Assembly: GCF_018812025.1 (NCBI RefSeq)
Contig: NC_063065.1
Location: 30,988,288 to 31,052,287, forward strand
From: Megalobrama amblycephala
Lineage: Eukaryota; Chordata; Actinopteri; Cypriniformes; Xenocyprididae
Reading direction: 5' to 3'
Length of the DNA: 64,000 nucleotides
Positions 23,646 to 35,449 of the stretch are shown one piece after another. The position numbers and the translations under genes are program-made. The stretch's first letter is position 1, and each line of letters begins with the position of its first letter. A model generated the notes under the pieces. The model was not told where the DNA came from. It saw nothing but the letters and a program-made list of their open reading frames with translations, and did not search any database.

Positions 23646-25389
23646 CAATAAGATAACATTTTATATTTGGATTATTTTAAGGGAGACAAACTAATGTAGA
23701 TATTGGCAAACATTCTGGCCTTATTTTAGCAGCTTTGGCCCTGCCGGCTCCAGTAACAAATGCCGTTAAGTTGTACTTATTAACAAGCAATCTGTGTGCT
23801 GGTTTGGGAATAGCAGCTACTACATCGTAATATAACATTCAGTTGTAGTTAAAATGATTTTAAGAGCGTGATTTGGAAAACCCAGCCCTCTTGGGTTTGT
23901 ATTATGCATTTAATTTTATAACCTAATGCTTTCAAAGATAATCATGAGACTAATTAATGCTAAAAGTACAAGGAAATACAAAGTACCAAGAGGAGTGGAA
24001 AAAAAAAACTGTTTTCAGACATTATTAATCTGAGAAAAACCCGCCACAGAAGTAGGGTGCATCATTAAACTGTAATCGAAGCGGGTCCAACTCTTGATGT
24101 GAAACAAACAAGTAATTTTCACAAGTGCAAGTTTAAATGGTGCGTTAAGAAAGGTTTAACAAATCTCCTTATCCTGCTGATTTTCTTCTGATTGAATCAG
24201 GAGATTGTCTGGAAAACAAAAATTGAAACTGACGGCTGCTAACACAAATCTTCTGCGATATAACGTTCTAATTAAAATGATATGCATTATAAGAATGTAC
24301 AGATTATACCGAGGGTGAATTAATGTGTGATACCACAGCATTACTGCAATTTTATAATGCATTTTCTTTGGTTAATGATTTGTTGTTAGCTTGTGTAATT
24401 CGAGGAAAAATCTAGCCTTTAAATTATGTCCAATATTCATGTAAGCTGTTATGCTTGCACATTTAAACATCATTAAAATAGCTTTATCTATGCTTATCGT
24501 CACCAGCTAGTGCAAATGCAAGGCTTTGTCTTCCTTCTCTCTCACAAACAGAATCACTCGTACCCACACAGGCACAAAAGCACTCAGGGAAAGACAAATC
24601 AATGCTGGGAGAGAGCACTTTGAGACAGTTCTTTTAAAAACAGTGAGGTTAATCTGCGCGTGCCACACTTCCTGTGCGATGCATCACCTCACGCTAATGA
24701 TCTTAAGAGTTCTGGGAGGATGTTTGCCATATGTATTGTCAGGAAGCAATTTCCGTACCTCTCTAAGGAAGATCATCTCTGCTGCAAACCAATGTTCAAT
24801 TGTATTAACTCCAGTGGATAAAGGGCACAAACAACAATAGCTCAAGAAAAGGTGATAGTTGTGCCAGTTCAAAACCCTGTGAACCATGACGCTCTTGGCA
24901 GATAAATATGCTTTGTGCTTCTAGACCAAATCTAAAAGCAATATAGCTTATCCTTGTGTTTCCAAAACTTCAAACTAATGTGCAACAGGACAATACTTTA
25001 GCGAAGTTATCCGGGTGATGACATAACATTCAGTCAGGTCGCTTGGTTATCGATTCATTGACTGCAAACTGTGTTCAACTGGTGTGGTGTTTTGGAATAA
25101 CATTGTCTCATGCACAGGGGTTAAACTGGGATTTGTTATGTGTGTGTGTGGGGGGGGGGGGGCTCTGTGGTTTCAGGCTTTCGTGGGGTGCATGTATATG
25201 CAAAGACTACAAAATTGGATCATTTGACAAACTGTAAAATAAAACAAGTTGAGAGAGCCCTCTGCTATGAACAATAAAATGCTGATCAAAATCATTCTGT
25301 AGATGCTGGTAGTGTGCAAAGCTACATCTGATGACAATGTGCCTTCTCCTTTGTGTCAGTATCAAATATAAGAGTGATGCTACCATTAA
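23646..25389. other. No gene seen
   Basis: Unique-looking sequence with a G13 run near 25150-25162. Open frames at 24526-24840 (+) and 24684-24887 (-) oppose each other and have no domains. Confidence 0.45.
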
Positions 25390-25715
25390 AGGAGTATCAT
25401 GATCACCAGTTGGAGTGCCCTGGTTATTTCTCACTACACTTGGACTTCATTTCCCAGAACTCACTTCCCGGACTCATTATCCCATCATTGCACTCAGCTG
25501 TTTTGTGTTTGATCATTAGAGTCTGTCTATTTATACCTGGTTTGTTTCTGCTTTTGTTATTGTGGTTTCATTTCATTCACCGGCTTCTGTTTGTGTTTTT
25601 CTTTGTTTTCTGTGGACTGTTCTGTGGAGTTTGACCCTTGCCTGTTTTTGGATTACCCCATTAAAGCTGCATTTGGATCTAACCCTCTTGTCTCTGTGCC
25701 TTCCGTGACAAGGAG
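25390..25715 (+). repeat. Possible solo LTR (weak)
   Basis: The block runs from 'tcatgatcaccagttgg' through 'acttcatttcccagaactca' to 'ccattaaagctgcatttgga' and 'ccttccgtgaca'. An ATTAAA polyadenylation-like signal followed by a terminus in ACA is the layout I associate with fish gypsy-type LTRs. No matching flanking duplication was found. Confidence 0.35.
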
Positions 25716-26154
25716 AGAATATAAATACAAAATACAGTGCTGGACATTAAGCCTTGTTTTGTGCTAAACTAAATTGGTCATTTACTTGAAAGATTTCAAA
25801 TTTCATTTAAAAGATTTTTGTGTTTGTGTGTGTGTGTTGTAAATATAATCTATTCTGAAACAAGCAACATTCTCATCAGTGTTTTATCAGCAGTGACATA
25901 TTTAAATCTGCATATTTATGTTATTTACCCTGGGGGTATTTTATTAACCTTTATAAAGGGCATCCCTCCCCCCAATTTAATTAAATTTATGTTTAATCTT
26001 TTCTTTCAAATTCTTATATTTGATAAATTAAAATAATAAGACACTATAGGGCTGTTACAAAATTATTTGTTATAAATCATTTTTGAATATACAAATAAGA
26101 AATGTTGGTGGTAAATTTATACTTTTAAACATGAAATTAAACCGCCAGTAGATG
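25716..26154. other. No gene seen
   Basis: AT-rich, with a short GT run at 25818-25836. The sequence from about 26140 ('accgccagtagatggcgg') and that resuming at 27216 belong to one interspersed repeat, split by the hAT-like insertion. Confidence 0.45.
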
Positions 26155-26162
26155 GCGGCAAG

Positions 26163-27215
26163 CAGGGTGCGATTTGTGAAAAAACCAGAGGGGGGAATGT
26201 TTTGAAATTTATTTATTTATTTTTTTTTTTTTTGTTAAAAACCACAGTGGAGCTATATACTATTTTTGGCAGCTGTTACAGAAACGTTTTTACAAAAAAA
26301 AATCTGATTTAACTTTGAGATTTGAAGTATTAGATATAGCTTAGATATTTGCAGCACTACAATGACACTAATAATTCTAATATTTCTGATGGAAATGCAA
26401 AATCAATCGGTAGTTATTAATAGAATAACGAGACACAACCCTGTACATTCAATCGCGTTTGGTCCCATTTATTTATACACGTTTACCTCAGATTTCATTA
26501 GATAGAATATAAGCTGTGCTGTACGCAGGGTTTCATAATTACCGAGGTCAGAAAATGTAGTTTACTAGGGGGGTACGGGGGCATGCTCCACCGAGAAAAT
26601 TTAGATTTCCCTGGTGTACATATGTGCATTTTTAAGACGTTTAAAGGCCAACAAATTGGATAACAATTCCTTTAAAACCATGTCAACAAATACTTGCATG
26701 CACAGTTTTGAGGCAGCTTTAATCGCATGTTTGGTAATTTCATGACTTAACAGAACACCGACGGCCATTGCTCGTAGTTTCTTTTGCGCTTTATTTAAGC
26801 TATAATAAAGTAATTATGCAGCGCGCGCCGGCGCATTTGCGCATGCAACTCTTGAGTGCGCGCCACAGTATAACTAACGGCTGATTGGACAGTCATGTTC
26901 ATTTTTCTGAGTTTTACTAACATCATCTGACCGCAGTTCACTGTTGTTCAACTGAAGCTCACTCGTTGTCACCTGCACCTTTTCCGCGCTTGTTTGACTT
27001 GCGCCTGGTGCTGAAGCGAATATAAACGCAGCGTTTTGGCGATGTTTTAAAAAAAGATTTTTATTTTTGGTATTTTATATGCTCTGTTGGTGGTTTGTGG
27101 AGTAGCATCACCAAGGGGGGATATTTTTTTATTTTAAAATAATTCAGCAGAGGCAGGGATACATAGACCAGAAGGGGGGAAATCCCCCCCGTTCCCCCCT
27201 ACAAATCGAACCCTG
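26163..27215. mobile_element. hAT-like element, 1,053 bp, non-autonomous
   Basis: Left end CAGGGTGCGATTTGTG, right end CTACAAATCGAACCCTG, inverted and starting with the CAGGG typical of hAT ends. A perfect 8-bp direct repeat GCGGCAAG flanks it (26155-26162 and 27216-27223). No transposase. The interior has a CpG-rich patch (26818-27050, with GCGCGCGCCGGCGC) unlike its AT-rich surroundings, and subterminal G runs (AGGGGGG at 26190; AAGGGGGG at 27171) mirrored as CCCCCC near the right end. Confidence 0.85.
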
Positions 27216-27223
27216 GCGGCAAG

Positions 27224-28331
27224 TGACCGTCTTAATGAGTGAGCCACTGAGTCATTCATTCAAACGATTCATTCAAAAGGCTGAGCTGTGAGATGCGCTG
27301 GTTCTGCTTTGATTGAAACTAATTTCGTTGTTACAATAGAACAAAAAACAGGCAATATTGAACCTAAAATGTAAGTGATTAATATTAACTACTTGTTTAT
27401 TGAACTGTTGTATGAAATTTCAATCGAGGTGATATTCAGGAATTCAGCATTTTCGGTCGTGTGATGCATAACTTTATCATATGTCGTAAACAGCTAGCTA
27501 TAAAAGCCCACATATTGATTTTTTATTGCAACATGATAACTGAGTTTCTTTGTGTGAGCAGAGCTCATTTGTTTTGAATTCTTCTCAAGAGGTTACGTGA
27601 GCCTCAACAGCGCAATATCACGGCCAGTACATTACTAGTATCCACTATCAATCGCCACTTAAGCTAAATTAATCATTCTCGCGTTGTTGGTTGTTATTGA
27701 CATTTTAATCAAGCTACTTATCTGGTCAGGCAAATAAAATTCAATGAGGCAGATCAATCAGATTGGCAATTCATTCAAGAGGGCAAACTTCATCTTACAT
27801 ACTTACATATTTTCACAATAACATGACCATTTGGAACAAAGAAAGTGGAGACCAACTATTCAACATGATTCAAATTCAAAACGGTAAGTGCCGCTTGTTC
27901 ACGGTTTGTATAATCACAATCCTAGATTCAGTTTCTTATTTTGAATGATGAACATAGACTACTCCCTTGTTTGTACGGGGTTTGAGAGTAAGGGTGTATT
28001 GCTGTTGTAGACAGTGATTTCCTCACACCTGTGCAAATTGGATGTTGTCTGCTGTAGTTGGCTGCTGTCTTTGCGATGCATTTTAGCGCGTCTTTCTGGA
28101 CTGCAACAACACAGTTGGCTTTTGCCACCACTAGTTCTTTGACAGTTTGGTTTGTCACTACCTTTTACAGGGCAAGATGACCTCTAGTACCAAGTTTGAG
28201 AAGAACAGGACTTCTCATTAGTCCACAAGCAGTTTCACCCATCTCCTAAGATTTAGGCTCTGAACACCATAAGTTTTTAGATCCTCAGTGGCTGAAACAA
28301 AGAGGCAATAAGGATCCATCCAAATCCATTC
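27224..28331. other. No gene seen
   Basis: The first 70 bp continue the repeat interrupted by the hAT-like element ('gagtcattcattcaaacg'). The rest is unique-looking with short open frames only. Confidence 0.45.
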
Positions 28332-28335
28332 TTAA

Positions 28336-29918
28336 CTCCCTGAGGTCTGAAAACGCGCCGGCGTGTTTTGCAAGTTTTTTTTTACATTGCAGCAAAACAG
28401 ACTTAAAATACTCCGTCATTTCTTGTCATAGAGACATAAGTAATATATCATTTGAAACTATAAAATGTCTTCTTTTATTTGTGTACACTCAGAGTAAAAA
28501 CACAATGTTGTGCTTTTTGTAAAATAAAGAAAACTAACATGATGCATGATCTCTTCTCTCCCTCTGAACGAAGTCCAATCTGATAGTTCTCAGAAAATGA
28601 ACTGTAACTTATGAATACTAATGACAAAAAAAATGACACTTACGTCTAAAGAAACGTTGAAATGTCAGGTTTTAAATCGTGCAAGTCAAATCGAAAACAA
28701 ACATTCTGTGTTTATGTAATCTGTATGAAAAGAGAGCCATGTCAGAAGTCTGTGATTCAGCTCATTATCCGCTAATGAGGCCACGCCCACGGAGCCAGCG
28801 CTATTCAGACGCAAATTCAGAGGCAATACATGCATTCATCGTCTCAATCGTGTATTTATTGTCTTGAAAAGTGTTTATTTGGATGTTAAAGCAATGGTTA
28901 GCGATCTCCAGAAGACATGCCATTAGTTTCTAGTTCCTTTTCTTCTTTATATGAATTTGTGGCCTAAAGGTGTACAGAGAGCGCCCTCCGGCTGCAAGTA
29001 TGAATTGAAAATACCATTCCTGAAATGTCCTCTTCTTCTTTAGAATAATTTGTGGACTAAAGGTGTACAGAGAGCGCCCTCTGGCTGCAAGTATGAATTG
29101 AAAAAACAGTATCCAGCACTCATAGTGATGACAATAAATATTACTTCTCAGTATAGAAAACTGACATAAATATATAAGAAGCCATCAATATTTCTCCAAA
29201 TGTGCATGCTTTTAAGCTAAAAGCCTATATGAAATGCCATAGAGGTAACATAATTGTTCAGACACTTTGCATCACAGAAATACATTTTATTTTAAAGAAT
29301 ATAATAGAATACCATTATTTTAAATTGTAATAATATTTGACAGTATTGCTGTTTATGATGAGCTGAGACATTATTACAGAGAGTTTTTTTCACAGCCTAC
29401 CTGACTGAAAGGCCTCATTAATATGCAAGTCATTTCAGGTCATTATTATGTGATTCTTTTGTCTTCTCAGGTGTAAATGGCCCATTATTCATGCAGATTC
29501 ACGCCTCCACGCAAACTGTGTTTCTTGACAAAAAGTGTCTTACAAAAACTAAATCAATATATTGTTTTATATGAAGGAGTAGGCAGCATAATTTTTACAT
29601 TATTCTGAAGCAAAAACTCTAGTCTACAACCTCCAATACCCAAAAGTCTTGTGAACACAGATTTAATATACTTTTTTTGGCCTTATTTCAGTGACTTAAG
29701 TTTTTTGTTTTTTCAATAACCATGCATAAACGTTATTCCTTCAAAAACACAAACATGTACATACATGCTCCTCACATATTATTGTAGCCTAGTTTGTGCT
29801 GAATACAGTGTAATGACACTTTTGTCATTTATATGTTTATGAACAACTGAAAAAAGCACAAATGTCAGGGCATGTCAAAACTTCTCCAAGCCCCAAATCA
29901 GCCTCAGACTCCAGAGGG
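28336..29918. mobile_element. TTAA-flanked element, 1.58 kb
   Basis: TTAA at 28332-28335 and 29919-29922. Ends CTCCCTGAGGTCTGA and, inverted, CCCTCTGGAGTCTGA. Ends starting CCC next to TTAA fit a piggyBac-type origin. No transposase frame; the interior holds a 76 bp direct duplication. Confidence 0.75.
28941..29103 (+). repeat. Direct duplication of about 76 bp
   Basis: 'aatttgtggcctaaaggtg' to 'gcaagtatgaattgaaaa' occurs at 28941-29011 and again at 29029-29103, with the shared core 'gtacagagagcgccctc'. A few substitutions separate the copies. Confidence 0.85.
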
Positions 29919-29922
29919 TTAA

Positions 29923-30569
29923 TTATGTTTGGAAACCTTGATGTAAACTACAACACATCCACCTCATACAAATCAGTATTCTCAGTGACCGCTATTTGTA
30001 GTGTAGTATCTTACACAAATTCAGCTGTTAATGCACATATGTGTCATGTCTAGATTTGGTTTTGTTTCATGTTTTATTTTGAAGTTTGTCATGTGTCCTA
30101 TGTTGTCACTGGTTCATTGGCTTGATCGACCAAGCCAAGTCTTTGTTATGTTTTGTGTTTGATCAAGTTTGGATGTTGTAAATAAACTGAACTTGGGTTG
30201 TGCAACGTGCCTACAGTGGATCAATGTTACAGAATGACACTTACATCTTTTTCCATCATGTTTGGAGTTGGACTGTGTTCTGGACATTGTCACAGCTATT
30301 CTGCTGGTGGTTTGTGGTTCACTGTTCGATTCACGATCTTGCGATGTGATTTCGATGTCGATTCAATATCTATTCATTTGGATGTAAATGGATGTAGTAC
30401 GTTAATTTTTCTCAATGGAAAAAAATCTAATGTTGTAATCCCTGTCAGCTGGTATTAAAGTTTTATTAATTACTGTTTTGTTTACAACTGCATATAAGGC
30501 CATTTCTATAATGATGATATGATAATAAATTAATGGTATTAGAGTAAAAAAAAAAATTAGTAATATATA
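29923..30569. other. No gene; possible retroelement tail
   Basis: 30040-30230 resembles the 3' end of a retroelement (T-rich, 'gtaaataaactgaacttg' followed by 'gtggatcaatgttacagaat'), but I cannot place it. The rest holds nothing I recognise. Confidence 0.35.
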
Positions 30570-30902
30570 GGGGAGAGCGGGGTAAGTTGTCACACTGTTC
30601 ATAACTCCAACACTAGAGGCTCTATCTTAAAAATCAAATAGCCACTTTGTGTGATTTCTTCTATAGTCAACTTCCTGTTCACATGTGGTCAAGATCGCTC
30701 TATTTATTTTCTTATTTTTTGGCTTAAAAAGTAAACAAATTTGCACTTCAATTTTATGCAATACCACTTTGTTAGGTATGAATGTTAAAAATTATTATTT
30801 TGCACAAAATAGAGGAGACAACAATGTGTCTTTTGATGATTTAGCTGACTTGCTATGTTGAGCTAACTTTGAGATTTAGCCAACATTAGCACACGTCAGT
30901 TT

Positions 30903-30934
30903 GGGGCAAGTCGTCACATGTGACAACTTGCCCC
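30903..30934. repeat. 32-bp palindrome of the transposon end motif
   Basis: Two head-to-head copies of GGGGCAAGTYGTCACA meeting at CATG, with one mismatched pair. The unit resembles the terminal GGGGTAAGTTGTCACA. Two more copies occur at 32852-32889 ('gtgacagcttaccc', 'ggggcaaattgtcac'). They may have been transposase binding sites. Confidence 0.7.
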
Positions 30935-30949
30935 ATTACACATAAACAC

Positions 30950-31610
30950 ATAGAACATGCTCAAAAAACAATGTCAATTTATGACATTCCTGGGATTGTG
31001 GCAATTGCCTATCCTTTGAACATTCAGGCTGGCTTTAGTGTGGCTGGGGTTCAACCTTACAACAGAGATGTATTTCTGGAGACCGAGTTTGCACCACTCT
31101 TCATCACAGATCGCCCCATTCAGAACCCTGCCCTGCCAGGCCTCGGCACCAACTCTGCTCTGCCCATCTATCACCAGCTCACCCTTACCAGCGGGCCACC
31201 AACTCCAGAAGACATCTAGCCATATCCAAAAGCTGGCCCCCGAAAATCAGCCAGCAAAGGAAGAAAACGACGCAAATCAGCAATTCTTACAGACACGCCA
31301 GTGAAGCAGCAACTAGAAATAGAAAAGAATAAGGCTGAATCTAGCAAAAAGCTGTTTCAAAAGCTTCCTTTAGCAAGGGTGGGGAGTCAAAATCTGGACC
31401 TACGAAGAACAAGGCAGCTAAAAGAAGAAAGAAGAAATCATACAAGAATCATCATCAGATGATGAAGAGTGCTTCTGCCTCGTCTGTGTGGAGCCATTTT
31501 CAAACAGTCGTCCAAAAGAGACCTGGGTAAAATGTGTAAAATGCAACAAATGTGCCCATGATGCTTGCACCTCAGGCCAGGCAGTTATTGTGACTCTGAA
31601 GATGAGATTT
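30950..31610 (+). pseudogene. Pogo-like transposase, C-terminal remnant
   Basis: The plus strand encodes the C-terminal portion of a pogo-like DDE transposase, which would cut and move the element by its TIRs in the nucleus. From 30968 it reads MSIYDIPGIVAIAYPL, then GFSVAGVQPYNRDVF and APLFITDRP, a pattern I know from fish pogo/Tigger-like proteins. A stop (31217-31219) interrupts it; past the stop comes a basic GRKRRKSAILTDTPVKQQLE stretch, which could serve as a nuclear localisation signal, and then, in another frame, a Cys/His-rich PHD-like finger from 31470 (CFCLVC, WVKCVKCNKCAHDAC). One T is missing near 31582 compared with the duplicate at 33295, which shifts the natural C-terminus. 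The catalytic DDE core and the DNA-binding N-terminus are absent. Dead copy. Confidence 0.75.
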
Positions 31611-32328
31611 ATTGTGACTCATGACGTTCTTGTGGGAGATTCATGTGAAACTCGCGCGAGAACTGCCGTCTTGTATGTTTCTCATCATCTGTTATTCTGT
31701 GTATTTTGTTGTGAGCATTAATAAAAATAATAAAAAAAAAAATAAAAAAAAAATCTGACGGCATCCAACATCTGCGTGAGTTTCTCGGCACGCTTACGTC
31801 ACGCTTCAAGTTACGTCAAGCATGAACTCTCAACCCTCGCATGCACGCGCAGGAGACAGTTGTTCGAAAGTTTTAAAAAATTCAAATATTTGGTATTTTT
31901 CTTACAAATACGTATCGTTTCACTTCAGAAGACATCGATTCATCCATTAGGGTCGTGTGGATTACTGTAGTTATTGCTGTTTGTGCTGTTTGATGCTTTG
32001 ACTTTTAGGAACACGTGAGCTTGCATTATAAAGCGTTCCCAGATGATTTATTTTTTGTCCTAAAATCCTTTTTGTGTTCATCTTAAGAAGGAAAGTCGTA
32101 TACATCTCAGATGGCATGAGGGTAAAAGATGAGTAAACGGTGAGCACATTTCCGGGTGTACTGTATTTCTTATAATACAGAATAGCAAATGGGATTCCCT
32201 CTTAAGATTCATCAGTAGAAAGAAAGAAGAAGAGGAACAAGAGGAGGAGGAGGAAGCACAACTTTAAATCTGTTTTGAAATAAGTTGTTTTTCAAATAAA
32301 GTTTTCCAAGTGATATGACTGTTTGCGT

Positions 32329-32330
32329 TT

Positions 32331-32361
<31 letters not shown>

Positions 32362-32363
32362 TT
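32329..32363. repeat. (TTTA)n microsatellite
   Basis: About eight TTTA units. Confidence 0.9.
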
Positions 32364-32402
32364 ATTAATTACTTACCCTGTAACTATGAAATAAGAGGGT
32401 AA

Positions 32403-32632
32403 CAAGCTCCACTTTAATTTACAGCCCGTAATGTCATACGTACCCCTTAGTTATAAAATATTTACAGTATAAATAATTTGTTATTTTCCTGGTTGTTACC
32501 CCTTTATTCCCAATACTTTACATATTTGTTCCCCTATACTTACTGTATAGTTACACTATAATTACTGAAAGTTACGCTGTAAATTTGTTGTAATTACGCA
32601 GTACTTTCCGGGCTGTAATCTAAAGCGTTACC
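32403..32632 (-). repeat. MITE fragment nested in the pogo-like element
   Basis: The right end, read on the minus strand, is GGTAACGCTTTAGATTACAG followed by CCCGGAAAGTACT; the left part repeats 'tttacagcccgtaatg'. The GGTAACRCTTTA start resembles the hAT-like MITEs at 12387 and 37208 but the interior differs. Confidence 0.5.
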
Positions 32633-33080
32633 ATTCCATTCAGTTATCATGGATCTATGTGCAAGCCAGAGAACATTTGAGTTTAAAGATCAAAGTAAAG
32701 TAGTTTTGCCACTTAATGTGTTTTGATTGAAATGTGTATTGTTTGGATTAATATAATTGTTTTTCCAAATTCTCTAGGCATGATTGTTTATATTTCCAGT
32801 TCTGGTTTGAATTTAATTAAGTAGTTGTGTTCTTATTTTTAGATAATCTAGTGTGACAGCTTACCCGCCAATGGGGCAAATTGTCACAAGAGCACATTCT
32901 CTATTCAACTCCATAATGAGATATAAAATGTAATGCATACAACATATGTGCCCAAGACGTCCTTCTTTCATTTGGTATGACATTTATACCATTGTGATGT
33001 ATGGTGCTCAGTAAATGTTAGACAGTGTGAAAAGTGTGACAACTTACCCCGCTCTCCACTAGTATAATATAGAATAAGTG

Positions 33081-33108
33081 CTTTTTTTTTTTTTTTTTTT
33101 TTTTTTTG
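33081..33108. repeat. Poly-T run
   Basis: T run of about 28, just outside the pogo-like element. Confidence 0.9.
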
Positions 33109-33148
33109 CAAAATGCTCATCTCTAGAGTACGTTTTCCTCTTTAACTA

Positions 33149-33430
33149 TACAGTTTAAGGAGAATGAATGGCTGTTCTGAAGTAAATGTCACATTACCTG
33201 ACACATTTAAAAGCCATTTTCAAACAGTCGTCCAAAAGAGACCTGGGTAAAATGTGTAAAATGCAAGAAATGATGCTTGCACCTCAGGCCAGGCAGTTTA
33301 TTGTGACTCTGAAGATGAGACTGATTAGTCAGATACAGGGCATCTGTTTACAGATACAGTTTAAGGAGAATGAATGGCTGTTCTGAAGTAAATGTCACAT
33401 CACCTGACACATTTACAAGCTGTTTTATCC
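33149..33430 (+). pseudogene. Second copy of the pogo-like transposase 3' end
   Basis: 33207-33345 repeats the PHD-like finger segment of 31490-31600 (SRPKETWVKCVKC and onward), with a deletion of about 8 bp after 'aaatg' that breaks the finger. It keeps the intact C-terminus in its own frame (QAVYCDSEDETD then TAG at 33334-33336), which the copy inside the element has lost. It is bracketed by two direct copies, about 70 bp each, of 'acagtttaaggagaatgaat' and onward (33149-33220; 33356-33428). So a piece of another pogo-like copy was joined or duplicated just outside the right end of the main element. Confidence 0.7.
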
Positions 33431-33579
33431 GCGTTTGAAACATTGATTGAGTGATTAAATGAGACCCGATACATTAAGTTGTACTGGTTCTTCAACATAC
33501 CTTCTGATATTAATTCAAGTTCACTACTAGTTACAGTATAAAATAAAGAGGAACAGATGATCAGTCACATCCGATTTGC

Positions 33580-33843
33580 TTGAAAAATCACACCACATTA
33601 AAAGCAGCAAAACTGTATTATTTGAATTTTGTAATAAAACTTATGAAAAAGCTCAGCCAACATCTTCGTATCTCCCACAAGGTGATAAAGAAGAGTGGAA
33701 ATGGCTCTGGATTCAGGATTCAGGGCTGTTGTCCCATTCCTAGATGTGGCAAGGAGGCCAGCCGTATAGACAGACACCTGAACTCCCACAAAGCTCACGC
33801 ACAGGGAAGAGATGATGGTGGAATTAAAAAAAAAGAAGATTAA
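33580..33843 (+). CDS. Hypothetical frame with a Cys/His finger-like motif
   Basis: An 87-codon open frame from an ATG at 33580. About residues 49-72 read CCPIPRCGKEASRIDRHLNS, then H; the C-x4-C-x9-H-x3-H pattern is finger-like but shorter than a classical C2H2 finger. The C-terminal tail is basic (KKKED). I have seen similar 'SR.DRHL..H' fingers in proteins linked to fish transposable elements, so a remnant exon of such a protein is my best guess. A second open frame follows at 33812-34135 and shares 30 bp with it. No convincing splice sites were defined. It could be chance. Confidence 0.25.
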   Translation: MKNHTTLKAAKLYYLNFVIKLMKKLSQHLRISHKVIKKSGNGSGFRIQGCCPIPRCGKEASRIDRHLNSHKAHAQGRDDGGIKKKED

Positions 33844-34235
33844 TCAAGTTCTTGGGAAACCGAGAGCCTCGAATCCTGCTGTGCTCATGGCATCCACCCT
33901 TGAATTGGAGCCAGAGCAGGTTTGGACGACCCCGTTGTTCCCCGTGGATGAGTGTACTGATGGAAATTGTAAAAAGGAGTTTAAGAAATTAAAGAAGAGA
34001 TGCAGATGGCTGCATATTCAGCAGGACGTGTTAAAAAGGCCACCCGACAGCTTTTATAGCCAGAGATTCCAATCCAGCATTCAACTCCACCATTCCCTAT
34101 TCCACGGTCTGAGCCAGCAGCGGTTTGTCTGTTGAGCAGACCTCTGGAAGCCTGGATCTCTCCACACATCCTGGGCCAGCTGAAGAACAGCTCAACTTCC
34201 CCGTCCATGTGATGGAACTCTTTTCAAACGCTTTG

Positions 34236-35445
34236 TGTTGATGTACTAATTCTCACCTGTCTTGTTTGTCACGACAAGACAAAGTCCTGAAAGAGTTAGT
34301 TAACTATTGTAATGCAATTGCATTTAATAATATGTATGAGACATATTCCAGATGAACTTTGCAATCTGTTACAATGTAGTTACAAATTTCACTTAATCTA
34401 CTCAGATCTCTTGCATTCAGATATGCACTGTGAAACGTGTTTCCATGTAACGCAACAGTTATTTTATTACACTCGGTACCGTTTGGTAAGTGAATTTTGC
34501 AATCTATTACAATGTAACTCTGTGGTTATATTACACTAACAATACAAATATGCAAATATCATTTGCATATTCAAAGTACCTTGATACAGATATAATTTTG
34601 TGTCGCTGTACTAATTTTCTCTTGCTTGTTTTTTTGCGATGACTAGATAAATGAAAGGAAGATAACAACGAGCAGCAGCTATAGACCAAAACCCTTCAGT
34701 AAAATGTAAAAAACAAACTCTGCCACTTACAGGCTTTCATAGCCTATATGTCTCAGGGGAAGTCTTCATTTTCAATGAGACCAGCAAAATCAAAACTCAA
34801 GTTTTGTTCTGAGCATGTCGTTTATAGTTATCTCAGTAATATATTGTGTGTCTGCTGAAGGTGGGTCAACAACAAACAAACAAACAAATCAAAACAGTTC
34901 CTGGCCGTCAGTATTTCTTCTTTACGTCCAAGCCCAACCCATGCAAAAAAACATTAATAGCCATTTTCAGGACACCTGGAATTGGATGGCTTTGCCAGGC
35001 TGCCCAGCCTTTACAGATCTGAGGACCTTTATTCTCTATGTAAGCGTTTTTCACCAGTGTTCGCTCACCTGGTAACCAACTGCCTTGTTTATCTCTCTCT
35101 TTCCAGGCCAAACGCAGACACTCTCCAGAGGACTGGCAAAAGATTTCCATCTTTATGTGCCTTGAGCCTGCAACATCCAACAAGGAATACATGTTAAATT
35201 TGACCCATCAGCATGCTCTGGAACATCTGAGGCTTCTGGAGGATGCACTGAAGTTGCCCGCCTCTAACAAACAACTTCCCCATCCCCAACATTCAAACCC
35301 CTTAAAAACAAGGGGAAATAAATAAATACATAAATGCAAGAAAAAAAAAAAAGTCATCAATACATTATTTGTGGAGGTAGCATTTGTACAACAAATAACT
35401 GGAGAAGGTTACATTACTGTTACATTAGTTTGTCATCTTATTCTT
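34236..35445. other. No supported gene
   Basis: Unique-looking sequence. 34950-35290 has somewhat codon-like phrases on the plus strand (for example NLTHQHALEHLRLLEDALKL from about 35195), preceded by a pyrimidine-rich 'ctctctctttccag' acceptor-like site at 35093-35106, but I do not recognise a protein and the upstream frame is unclear. Confidence 0.35.
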
Positions 35446-35449
35446 TTAA

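Larger units (their letters stand above)
30570..33059. mobile_element. Pogo-like DNA transposon, 2.49 kb, decayed
   Basis: Inverted ends: left GGGGAGAGCGGGGTAAGTTG, right (inverted) GTGGAGAGCGGGGTAAGTTG, continuing as TCACAC in both. TA lies immediately outside each end (30568-30569, 33060-33061), the target of the Tc1/mariner/pogo superfamily. It carries the C-terminal part of a transposase (30950-31610) and extra internal copies of the end motif. The section 31610-32330 looks like unrelated inserted sequence. Confidence 0.8.
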
